Shown piece by piece: positions 27,601 through 37,200 of a stretch of DNA of 64,000 nucleotides. This DNA comes from Stercorarius parasiticus. Lineage: Eukaryota; Chordata; Aves; Charadriiformes; Stercorariidae. Position 1 is the stretch's first letter. Each line of letters begins with the position of its first letter. The translations under genes were made by a program, and so were the position numbers. Under the pieces are notes generated by a model. The model saw only the letters and a program-made list of their open reading frames with translations, searched no databases and had not been told where the DNA came from. The DNA lies in the NCBI GenBank assembly GCA_013396915.1, contig VWZL01000194.1, positions 324,764 through 388,763 of the forward strand, in the 5' to 3' direction.

Positions 27601-30222
27601 ATTTTGGTGGATAGATTCAATCATCTTTTAAGACAGAAAAAGTACAAATAACTATAATAGCCACTTTGGACACCACTTCAATAAAACTAAATGTGTGATT
27701 AGGAATGCAGCAGCAATGTCTCTAAGCTTAAAGCCTCTTCTGAGAGGAGACGGAGTATCAAACTCAAAACATAAATTACACAAAAGCAAGTACCGCTCCT
27801 ATTTTTCAGGAGGATTACCTTCTGCTATGAAGTTTGCAATGATAGTATTGCCAAGATTTAACAAATGAGAAATGAAATAAAAATTAAGTATATTAGCACA
27901 GGCCTTTTATGGACAAAGTAGTTGCGCCAATTTAACTGGACTATACCAAATTAGTAAATACAATCACAGTGACCTAGGAGTTCTCTAATGTAGACGAATC
28001 TGTATCCTCAAAGATGGCTATAATATCTTAACAGACGAGTAAGCATTTTTGAAAAATAAATGCTGAGACAGCCTAAGTGGACAAAACATTTTGGGGGTTT
28101 TTTTTGGATGAAGCTACCAATGAAAAGTGTGACTGTTCTCAGTCTCCTACTAAAAGCCATTCATGCAACTCTAAAATGGAAACATTTTGCTGACAAATAA
28201 CACCAGAAGCCAATTTTATTTGCTGATAGTGCCAATGCCCACAAACAGAAAAATCCACTTTTTAAGTAAAAGTCTCCATAAAAACTCAATGGATTAAGGA
28301 GTATACAGGCCTTTAACTGGTTAGAGTAATACAAGTGCGTAACATCATTTGAAGTTATCATGACTGCAGATAAGAAAAAAAAAGATGTTTGAAGAAGTTA
28401 TTACTAGGTACGAAAAATATTGCCTATAAAGGTATCATGCTGCTGTAGTAATATGTAAACATGCCCCTGTCTCATTTTGACAAAAGCTCTGGTTAGTTGT
28501 GGCTCTTTGTGATTTTCTCTGCAGTGTTCAAACACCTCCTTGTTCTTACTTTTCTTCAAAAAAGAAGAAAATCTAATACTATTTTGGCCACAAGCAAGCC
28601 AAATGAGAAGGTGAAAATGTTACACAAACTTATGCAAAGACAACAGAAAAAAGCTACTGCTTTTATAAACAAAGTAACCATGCAAGTAAGGAGCATTTGA
28701 AATGCTCTGAAACCATTACTGCTCTGTGTTTCTCGGTTTTTGAGTTTCTGCTCATCAGTTAGCAGTCCTCACCGTGTGACAAGTTTGTCAGGACCTATTT
28801 TTGGGCAGGCCTCCATTTCCGTATATCTACAACCACGTATACCTAATACTGCACCTACATTTAACGTTAATCACCAACACTTTTCACATAAAACGCTGCC
28901 AGAGAAAAGCCAGAGCTCTTCACTCCCTCTCAAACCAAAACCATATGAAAGCATTTGAACCGTTGTTTCCATCCAAGTGGATGGAATGAACGTCAAATGC
29001 TAAATTAAGAGTAGTTTAAAAGCCTTCAGCACCACTACATTAAGCATAACATTTCCTACAAATCTCAGGTCTTCTCCCCACCAAAGGTATTGACCTGAGA
29101 GGCCTGTTCATTTCCTTACCTTAGATCTACAAATAGAATAAAACACTTCAGAACCTGCAAAAAAACCTGAGCAGACTAAGGAACAGCGACGCAAGTCTCC
29201 CTCAGTACAAACTGCGGAGGCCATCACTTCTTTTTAAGTCACCACTTGATAAATCTGAAAATCTAACTCTCACCAAGTTTTATTTTTGTATTATTTCCTG
29301 GTGGTCCTTTTCCCCCTTCTAGCCCGTTCACGCTACATTGAATTTGCAAGATATAAATCAAACACATGCATGGCCTCCGCACTACCACAATATTTATTTT
29401 TCATTTACCCTCTAAAACAGGCTGGTCTCTTTATAAAACATTCAGAGGATAAAGACCTTACCTCAAAGAGTTTAGTCTAAACATACCTCCTGTGCATCAG
29501 TGCACCCCCCTGCACACACACAGTGCAAATCCGCAGCTGGATCGCTGCGTGTGAGGGTGTTTTAGCCCTGGATTCCTGTGAAACTTTTAATTTGGAGACT
29601 TTCTACTCTCACGCACGCCTCACTTTGCCCTGTGGGCCGTTCTGTGGCCACCCGCCACCCCAGAAGAGGGGTGACCCACCAAGCACGGCCCACGCCTGGC
29701 AAGGCCCCGCCAAGCCCACAGGTGACACCGCCAGCCGAGGCCCCGTTGCCCCCCACGCACGCCGAGGCCCCGGAGCGGCCCACACGGGCGCACCGGTCCC
29801 GCTACCGACAACCGGGGACTGAGCGGCGGCGGCCCGGAGAGAGGCCGCGGGGGCTGCGGGTCAGGCCGGCGGCAGCCCGACCTCACGCCGGGCGGAGCTC
29901 TGGAGAGCCGGGCGGCGGCGGTGACCGCTCCCCGGGTGCGGGGGGCCTGGTGAGAGCCCGCGGCGGAGGGGGGCGGCGGCGCCTCACCTTTAACGTCCCC
30001 AGCCAGGGCCCGCCAGGTGGGGGCGAAGGCGATGCAGTGGCCGCAGGACGAGCTGTAGAACTGCACCACCCAAGCGGCCGAGGAGTTGAGCAGCGCCTGC
30101 CGCACCGAGCCGGCCGCCAGCACGGTCAGCGGGTCCTCCCCGGCCCGGTAGAGCCGCGCCGCCGCCGCCGCCAACAGCAGGGCCAGCACCACCAGCGGCC
30201 CGCTGCCGTCCGCCGCCGCCAT
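6143..30222 (-). CDS. QSOX2: Quiescin sulfhydryl oxidase 2 (12 coding exons, complete)
   Basis: FAD-dependent sulfhydryl oxidase that introduces disulfides into secreted proteins and passes electrons to oxygen as peroxide; it acts in the Golgi, at the membrane or outside the cell (family knowledge). The exons listed below join with GT/AG sites and matching phases to 2,016 bp, 671 residues plus stop; human QSOX2 is about 700. Seen in order: signal peptide about 8-22, thioredoxin-1 domain with CGHC at 60-63, a second thioredoxin fold without CxxC, helix-rich linker, Erv/ALR domain with CKAC at 448-451 and FAD-contacting patterns, CPAC at 508-511, a low-complexity polar stretch, and a membrane segment about 634-655 with a basic tail. 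Segments such as [16 protein letters not shown] and VASSLFLM match QSOX2 and not QSOX1. Start chosen at 30222 (A at -3, G at +4). An in-frame ATG at 30276 would add 18 residues. The upstream neighbour on the same strand is the CEP350-family gene. Confidence 0.95.
6694..9228 (-). other. QSOX2 intron 11
   Basis: AT-rich intron of 2.5 kb. No exon, RNA gene or recognisable repeat seen. Confidence 0.85.
9229..9417 (-). CDS. QSOX2: QSOX2 exon 11: Erv/ALR catalytic CxxC
   Basis: 189 bp, residues 426-488 plus one base. It contains [18 protein letters not shown] with the flavin-proximal redox pair C448-C451, and the family FAD-binding pattern [15 protein letters not shown]. Acceptor TTCCTAG, donor GCAG|GTATGG. 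Confidence 0.96.
9418..13555 (-). other. QSOX2 intron 10
   Basis: 4.1 kb AT-rich intron with short A-rich runs. The open frames inside it show no family similarity and lack paired splice sites. Confidence 0.85.
13556..13706 (-). CDS. QSOX2: QSOX2 exon 10: Erv/ALR domain, FAD site
   Basis: 151 bp, residues 376-426. It encodes [19 protein letters not shown] followed by [10 protein letters not shown]. The [12 protein letters not shown] pattern is the FAD-contacting start of the Erv/ALR fold in this family. The acceptor follows an uninterrupted run of T; donor ACAG|GTAAGC. Confidence 0.95.
13707..16786 (-). other. QSOX2 introns 9 and 8 (around exon 9)
   Basis: Two introns flanking exon 9 at 14397-14519. 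A weak imperfect repeat of about 57 bp occurs near 15719-15860. Otherwise nothing recognisable. Confidence 0.8.
14397..14519 (-). CDS. QSOX2: QSOX2 exon 9: helix-rich region
   Basis: 123 bp, residues 335-375, phase 0 at both ends. It encodes [19 protein letters not shown] and then DLVNNKMR. Acceptor TTCCTCAG, donor CGG|GTAAGC. Confidence 0.94.
16787..16916 (-). CDS. QSOX2: QSOX2 exon 8: helix-rich region
   Basis: 130 bp, residues 291-334. It begins [20 protein letters not shown], the highly conserved start of the QSOX helix-rich region. Acceptor TGTTTCAG, donor GCCAAG|GTATAC, phase 0 out. Confidence 0.95.
19082..19225 (-). CDS. QSOX2: QSOX2 exon 7: linker
   Basis: 144 bp, residues 243-291. 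It encodes [20 protein letters not shown] and then a variable polar linker ([16 protein letters not shown]) between the thioredoxin and helix-rich regions. Acceptor TATATGCAG, donor GATAA|GTAAGC. Confidence 0.92.
20216..20361 (-). CDS. QSOX2: QSOX2 exon 6: second thioredoxin fold
   Basis: 146 bp, residues 195-243. It contains [18 protein letters not shown] and NGSHGLIN, which are diagnostic for QSOX2 over QSOX1. The PSCYL cysteine is conserved in the family. Acceptor TTATCCAG, donor AACAA|GTAAGT. Confidence 0.95.
22473..22563 (-). CDS. QSOX2: QSOX2 exon 5: second thioredoxin fold
   Basis: 91 bp, residues 164-194. It encodes [16 protein letters not shown], the first strand of the redox-inactive second thioredoxin domain. 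Acceptor TTAAAAG|GTCC, donor GAGAG|GTAATG; it ends in phase 0. Confidence 0.92.
22754..22859 (-). CDS. QSOX2: QSOX2 exon 4
   Basis: 106 bp, residues 129-164. It encodes the helix [18 protein letters not shown] and the family-typical [10 protein letters not shown] that closes the first thioredoxin domain. Acceptor CTCAGCAG|GA, donor GTTTC|GTAAG. Confidence 0.93.
24013..24061 (-). CDS. QSOX2: QSOX2 exon 3 (49 bp)
   Basis: Short exon encoding [16 protein letters not shown] (residues 113-128) plus one base of the next codon. Acceptor CATGTAG, donor AAAG|GTAAG. It matches the end of the first thioredoxin domain of QSOX2. Confidence 0.92.
24514..24582. repeat. Two A-rich tracts
   Basis: Two poly(A) runs, each of at least ten A, in intron 3-2 sequence of QSOX2, separated by about 40 bp. 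There is no retroposon body attached that I can recognise. Confidence 0.7.
25347..25447 (-). CDS. QSOX2: QSOX2 exon 2: thioredoxin domain
   Basis: 101 bp, residues 79-112. Acceptor TTTTCAG|AC and donor AGG|GTAAG. It encodes the thioredoxin strand VGVLDC, a second cysteine (ETCKEYG) and the cis-proline-type segment IHYYPTFR. Phase 1 in, phase 0 out. Confidence 0.93.
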
Positions 30223-30580
30223 GTTGGGACGCCAGCGGCGCGCGGCGAGGGGCGAGGCGGGGCGGGGCGGTGCCATAGCAACGCGCCGGCCCTGGAGACG
30301 CGGCCTAGTGCGGCCCGTCCCGCCCGGGTGGCCTGAGGGGGAGGCCCAGCCCCGGTTCCCCTCCGAGGGAAGCGGGGTCCCCTAGTCCAGAGAAGTGAGG
30401 AGGCGCCGCCCGCTGTCCCCAACGCCACACCGGCCATAGGCGGCGACACGGCCTTTCCCCCCGCGTGGGGAGGCACCTGTTGGCAGCCGCCCCCCAGGAA
30501 CCGCCGGCCGACATGGCCTCACCCCCCCGGCCCAGGGCGAGGGAGGTGGTCGGTCGCTCGCTCTTTCCCCCTTTGTCGCC
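29620..30580. promoter_or_regulatory. QSOX2: CpG island promoter of QSOX2
   Basis: Roughly 0.95 kb of very GC- and CpG-rich sequence in an otherwise AT-rich region, covering exon 1 and its upstream flank. GC boxes in tandem (GGCGG repeats) lie at 30256-30270 and no TATA box is evident. The island continues about 300 bp upstream of the first codon, as is usual for broadly expressed genes. No plus-strand gene was recognised at its upstream edge. Confidence 0.8.
29988..30222 (-). CDS. QSOX2: QSOX2 exon 1: signal peptide and thioredoxin active site
   Basis: Encodes residues 1-78 plus the first base of codon 79, then a donor AAAG|GTGAGG. It holds the hydrophobic leader, the QSOX2-typical RLYRAGED, a likely N-glycosylation site (NSS) and the redox motif CGHC at 60-63, followed by IAFAPTW. 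The residue before CGHC is serine (codon TCC), where thioredoxin and PDI proteins almost always have tryptophan. The exon lies inside the CpG island and is very GC-rich. Confidence 0.95.
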
Positions 30581-33500
30581 CGAGTGTGTTACCAAACGCT
30601 GGTAACAGGGACACACCGCCAATAACTCTTTGACACAGCCACGTTTCCCTCAGGGGGACTGTCTAGGCAAAAAAGTAAAATTACTGAGGTTAAAACAGCA
30701 GCTTGGTGGCCGATTTTATAGGGCAATCTGCTATAGAAACAGAAGTTTCAACTTCACGACACTTCTCACCGAGAAGAGATTAAAATGGCACGGCCTTTGG
30801 GTCGAGAACTGTTTCATCCCAAAGTACATCACTCGGCAGGAAAGCGCCATTTCTCCTCAAAACTGAAGACGGGATAAAAGGCTGCAGAGACAATGCTGTG
30901 AGCTCTGAAGAGGATGTTAGAAACTGTCCTTTTAGTACATTCAGTTTGATTGTGCGCTAGTGATGGATTTTAGCACCTTTTATAGCTATAGCCACGGCAT
31001 GAAAGTCTCCTTAGTAAATAGAGGCTCAAGAATTCTCATTACATTAACAGAGGTAGAAAACCGACAGAGAGAATGTCCCCAGAGGATGACTTCAGAGGAG
31101 CTTAAAACTCAGGTAATGAAAGGCTGAGGTCCACAAAAAGAGAATTCTTGCTTCTGTTCCTCATAAATACTTCTTTTAATCCTTCAAGAACAAGTAGGAA
31201 ATAAATGGGTCCAAATTCTTACTTCAGGCCCACCGGTGTAAATTCAGAGGTTAGAATCTAGTTTATCATTGTTTCTGGCCAGTAATCCACAGACAGTACA
31301 AAGGTGGGAATTTTATATACAGTAAAAATCCTCTCCTCTGAGAATTGAGTAACAGGTTCTGCCACCTTTGCCTTTTCCTGATCTTCTTTTCTTGACTATT
31401 AATATCTGAAGTGGTTCAGTCGCGTATCTTTTGCAGCCATATCCACAGCTATAAGCTATGTGGTTGCTTCTATCATGCCCCAGCTGAGGGGATTTCTGTC
31501 TATTTTTCCTGGATACTGTAAGCAACAAAATTAGGTAGTTACAATAGCGGAGTCCAACCGCTTCAAAGAATTGAACAATCTTGTGGCAGCTGCTAATTAG
31601 AATTTTAAAATTTGCAGTGCCTAAGATATTTGAGAGTGCATTTTATTCAGAAGAGTTGTTAAATGCGTGAAGATGAAAGAGATGGATTACAGGAAAATTA
31701 AATGTAGGGTTTAACTGAGAAATAATCATTTTCTATGAAAGATAATGACTCCTCTTGAGGCTAGTATCAAGATTTATTGACCCAGGAGGTTAATATTGAT
31801 CAAAACCAAGGCAAACAAAATATTAGACCTTGAAGGAAAGTAATCTTGATATTGAAGTCTTGCCACTGACTGAACAGGTCAATATATCTGTGTGCCAGAA
31901 TCTAAGGTTTTGAACACAGAATGGTGGGGGATATTAAATATGTCTGACATGTTCTATGTATACACTGTTTATTCTCATCAGCAGTACTTATTTTATAGCT
32001 ATGTCCTTCTGTATATAGCATCTTGCAAGGGTTCAGGCTTCACTCACAAACCTAATTGCAAATATAATGGTTATCTTTCTAAAGTGTAACATATAGCACA
32101 ACATAAGGCACCAGTATGAAATAAAAAGAGTCCTTCCTCTATTCATTCACATATATAAGTGATATTTTTAATAACTTTCATTTCAAACACAACAAGCATC
32201 CTGCTGCTTCTGCAAAACCATAGTGACAATAAACTGAAAAACTGTAGTGCTTCAATATATAGATTTGTCATTGTATCCAACAATTTGTCTATAAGTCCAG
32301 GAGAAAAAAAAAGAGTTAAATTCTACTATAAACCGACAGCAAGAAAACATTAATCTTAGAACAAATGACTTATCTGGATTAATTAGTCAATGAGGATAAA
32401 AGTCAGAGACTTAAGAAAATGTACCACAAGGGACATGAAAATAGTTTACAGGATAAGATCAACAGTTAATGCGCTTAGGGCAGAAGTTGCCTTTTTATTT
32501 CTGTTCATATAGCAGCTAGCAGGACAGGGCTTTATAACATCCCCAGGAGCTGTCTGCAAAACAACAAAACTACTCCCATTTGCTCATGAGAATAGCAGTG
32601 TATACAATATAATCTGAAATCAATCAGAATTGCAGTAAAAATAAATAAAAATGAGATACATAGGGTTTATTTTGTTTATTCAGAAAACAATTCAGTATGA
32701 AAACAGTTAAGCCATAAGTATTTAAAAATATAAAGGTAAAATGTATTTCTATTTTTCCCACCAAAACCAGATGGTAGATATTGTGATTTGAAATATAAGT
32801 TTACATATAGTTTATACTTAATTGTCTTACTTTTCATTTTATTTGAAAGACACCCTGAATTAAGGGGATTTGAATAAATCAGATCTACTTTCATCCAGTT
32901 ATTAAATAATGAACAGTTTCTGAATTACAGTAAGAAATATTTGTGTAGTATTTATTTTTAAAAAAAACTAACAAGTAAAAATTTATCGTTCATCTCTTAA
33001 TGCAAAATAGGTAAAACCCCAGCAGTATACATAGTGAACAATTAGCATGCTCAGGGCATGCTTCTATTTCCTTGTTAAAAATCTTGATTTTTTCCAATTT
33101 TGTCAATACAAAATAATAGGACCGTTCATTTCCTCTGTTTTGCTAAGTACACCCTCAGCACCCTATGTTTAGATGTTGTAAGAATTCAAAGGGCTCCTGT
33201 GGATGGCTTGATAAATAACCTAATTACATGCACATATTTAATTTTCAGAAACAGGAGTTACTGATAGCAAAGTATCCCATTTAAAGTGCATTACATCAGT
33301 ATTCTTCTCATTTACATAAAGTTATAGACATTAAAACCAAATGTCTGGCTTTAGATCCTGCCAGGGCAAGATCATTCTTTGTGCCACGTCTCTGAAGCCA
33401 TCTCCAGGCTACTTTTAACCAGTTGTGCAGTGTATCAGAAATGGTGCATAATCACCTTTGTAACTGCTGTACCCATCACGAAAAGTTTTAGACTTGTTCC

Positions 33501-34065
33501 AGTCAGAGGAGTTTATTCCAAACAACAGAGGTTCACAGCAACTCAGTTTCCATGAGATTTAATTCCATCTGCACATTTATGTTCTTAAGACAGTCACCTA
33601 CAATTTCCTGAACATATTTTCAAAATATGATTCACAACCTGAATAATAAGATAATTTACACATAAATTGTTTTGAACCCTGTTTGTATAGACTTGTATAT
33701 AATTTTAAAACACATTGTGCTCTTAAAAGGCATAATCGAATAAAATGCTATCTTGATCAAAAAACCAAGAGACAAGAATAAAATCCCACCCTTTGGATTC
33801 TGGGTAACATCAGTCTAAGAATGTTGATCTTAATGAGTGTTCACAAAGTACAAAACACAAGGCAAATATTTTTTGTAATATTTTTGTATCTACTTAAGTC
33901 TCTGCTTGCATCCTTTCACTCATTGTAAACATGAACATATAAATTAGGCCAAGGCCACGCTGGTATTGGTTACAAGTTCAGAGTTAAAATTCTTAAATGG
34001 TGCATTTCTTGCTTAAAAAAATCAGAGATTAAAATTCCTCCATTAGGGCCTTTTAGGGAAAACTT
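30277..34065. other. Spacer between QSOX2 and the CCDC187-like gene
   Basis: The first 300 bp are CpG-island flank; the rest is AT-rich. It must hold the 3' UTR of the CCDC187-like gene. Several minus-strand AATAAA complements exist (for example near 32666 and 32676), and I cannot choose the one used. Confidence 0.7.
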
Positions 34066-34221
34066 TTAATCACAGGCTTTTCTCAGATAAATCTTATTAA
34101 GAACTCTGATTGTATCGAGGATCAAGCTATCAAATATGTCTTCAGTCATTCTCATCTTCACAGTTAATTCATCATCATCATAGTGAGTCCACTGAGATTC
34201 TTCTTTGCGGAGCTCCTGAAT
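34066..34221 (-). CDS. CCDC187: CCDC187-like last exon
   Basis: 156 bp, phase 0, 51 residues and TAA stop at 34066-34068. It encodes [20 protein letters not shown] and then [18 protein letters not shown], matching the extreme C-terminus of CEP350 family proteins. Acceptor TATTTCAG. Confidence 0.92.
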   Translation of the reverse strand: MQELRKEESQWTHYDDDELTVKMRMTEDIFDSLILDTIRVLNKIYLRKACD

Positions 34222-37200
34222 CTGAAATATAACATGGATATGAACATTTACTTCAAGAATAAGAGCAGGGTCTGTTCTGAAAGGTACTAGGACACTGTAC
34301 CTAATCCAACAACTTTATATATGCATTGTAAATTTAATTTATTTAATTTAAATGACTCAAAAGAACTGGAAATACTGGAATATCATTGCACATGTACTGA
34401 AAAGGAAGGCAGTAATTTGAAGTTCTGAAGTTTTTTTAAGTAAACATGATTCTCACAAAAGCATGAAAATTTCTAGTTTAAACCTAGAGAAAGTAAACAA
34501 ATTAACATTTGGAAGTCTGCTTACCAGAATAAGGTCCACTCTGTCTCTTTTACAGTTTCTATACTTGGTCATGTTAAGGAATTTTCTTTTCATTTCTAAG
34601 TCATTCTTTTCCAGGTTCATTATTTTAATAATTTCACCTTGAACAAACATCTACAAAATAAAAAAGGCGGAAAAGAATTGTTCTCATAGAAATTCTGTCA
34701 CTGTTAATGTTGCACACGTGACAGGTGCCAGCGTGAAGATCCAACTTTAAATCTAGAAGCATCCCAAAGTTTAGGGAGTTGATCTAGAAGTAGCTGATCA
34801 ATACTGGCCAACGAACACATTTTAAACATAAGATTACTTTAGAGGTTACACCCAAGATAGTCGTAACCATGGGAATTCGAAGCCTAATTCCCATTCCTCT
34901 ACAGAACTCCATAGACTTGGAATATTTAGACTAATTAGCTCAGTCTGTATTTATTCAAGCATTTCAGAAAAATGCTGTTTCCTTCTCTAATCACCTCAGT
35001 TACACTGCCATAATCCTTCCAAATTTCACATTTTTCTCATTTTGCCATTGCAATATCTGCTCTCTTCACTGACTCTTGTTATTGTACACTTTACATTTCC
35101 AGAATGTACCTTGACCTCGTTGACATCTGTTCTTCTGCAAAGATGCCTGGAACAGTAAGATCCCAAATTTTCTTTCATCCACGGAAATGTATTTGGATTT
35201 GTAGTCACTTGATATTCTGCACATAGCAACTCATGGGTCAAATCAAATATAACCTGTAACAAAGCCACAGTACCAACATAATGTGAATCTCTCGCTGATG
35301 CCCTTTCAAGAGTTTTCTTAGTGCTTCTGAAGGATGTTAAGCTGGTGACAGCAGAAGTTTGCTTCTCAGTGCAAAATTTCCTAATACCACCTGCATCACT
35401 GGTGTTCCTATAGCTGATGTCATGATGACCATTACCCAAACAGCATGTAAACCTGTACAGCAGAAGATGTTGGACTCTTAGTAATGTGTGAACACTCACT
35501 AAGTGCAGATGGCTTATACAAGAGGCACTGATGGGACCCTTTAATCTCCTTGTGTAGACAGAGGTTCATGAAACTCAATAGTTTCAGGATGCTGAGGAAC
35601 ATGAAGATCTGTCCAAACTCAGCAGGACATCCAAGGCAGAAGAATTGGACTCTTTAGACTGCAGCTTTCCAAGAAGCTTGACTTTTTCTGAACAGACCCA
35701 AACCAGACACTGGGCTAGGTGTCCAGGGTCTTATGATTAAAGAGCTCTAGCAAAAGGCTTCTATCACAGCAAAGACATCTATTCTAGTAGAATTATTTTG
35801 CAGTAAATTATCAGACGCAGTATTTTGCAATACTTCTTTTGGTGTTCCTTTAGCAATATTTAGTGTTAGCAGCTAGAATAATATTGAGTACTAGCTGATA
35901 TAAGTCAGCCTACAGAACACCAGAAAAGTTTAGTAACAGTTAGTGCGTTAAAAATACCTGATTATACATCCTCTTGCTTTCTGTTTCCAAATCGTTGCCT
36001 GGGAGATCATTACATTCAAAGTGCTTTGGCACACAGATTCTCCTGAAATTTGAATATATGTTTTCTGGGGTCCATAATTCTTCTACAGCATATGCAGACA
36101 ATTTCTTAACATATGAACTGTAATGAGGTATCACAAGAGGAACTTCCACAGTTTTCTTCCAAGGAGCTGAGTGCCACTGATCTAATTTGTACAAGTATTG
36201 CTTTTGTCTTTGTCTCACCAGCATATGTTGGTCAGAATTAGGCTGATCAAAGTCTTCAGAGCTTCCAAAAACACCAGCATCAAGGATTTTTACAAGGAAC
36301 TTTAGTAGACAGAAAAAGAAAAGCCAGGTGACATACGCCATATTTTTCCACAATTTTTAGAGGTATTGCGATTATTATCAACTGATTAAGGTTACACTTA
36401 AAGCCATCTTCTTACTCATGGGCTCAAAGAAAGGCTTACTTATGTGTCATAAATACCTATTTTAACGGTATTTGGCAGAATTCAGAATTAGAAAGAATGC
36501 CAAATTTGGAGATCTATGAAATATTTTTGTTCTGAATTGTGACTACTCTCCCTATCCCCCCCAAAGCAAAATTTATTTTTTTTTAACTTTCTGTGATATT
36601 ACATCTTAAATAGTCCATCAGGAAATACAAATTAAACACCGTGGGATTGGAAGCAGCAGGCATCAAAAGCTTCCATTTCATTTGGGGTGCCAGTCTCCCA
36701 GGGGGATGAAGGAAAAGTGAGAGTCTGGCAGCTCTGAATCTTGACTTTGGTAGAAGCTGCCTGCAGAGCTAATACAGGATTAGAAAGCTGAAGGTCCCAC
36801 AGCCAGGAGCTGCAAAGGAGTTAGGCAGATGAGCTGACAGGTGTCCAGGTTTGCTCGGAAATTAATAAAAATTGAGGTTTGTGCAGATTTATCAGTTTTG
36901 ACTATCTGACAAGTGCCAAGAAAAAAAGCTTTCATTTATTTTATTTGGAGTACACTGAAGTCATTATCCCTGTGCCTGGATCATCCTTGTCCCCCCCCGA
37001 CCCATGCTATCCACTGCCTGCAGGATAATTCCTTAAATGAGGAATGGATCAGATTAAGTGAGCAATCTGATTCCAAATGTTGACATGACATAAATTTTAT
37101 GGATGATAAAAAGCAACTGGGCAACACAAATGCTTGCCTGTGTAGACTCAATTTCAGGTCCAACACTTAAGTAGACAAAAACTTTTTGACTTTACTTACT

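Larger units (their letters stand above)
22860..29987 (-). other. QSOX2 introns 3, 2 and 1
   Basis: Includes the 4.5-kb first intron (25448-29987). A repeat-plus-hairpin feature lies at 27435-27489. No additional exon seen. Confidence 0.8.

Noticed and set aside
6143..30222. QSOX1 as the identity of the oxidase gene
   Set aside because: The CEP350-like neighbour first suggested QSOX1, but [16 protein letters not shown], the [12 protein letters not shown] segment and the C-terminal anchor sequence match QSOX2.
29578..30336. 252-codon plus-strand frame opposite QSOX2 exon 1
   Set aside because: It is an Arg/Pro/Gly-rich shadow of the CpG island and runs antisense to a well-supported exon.
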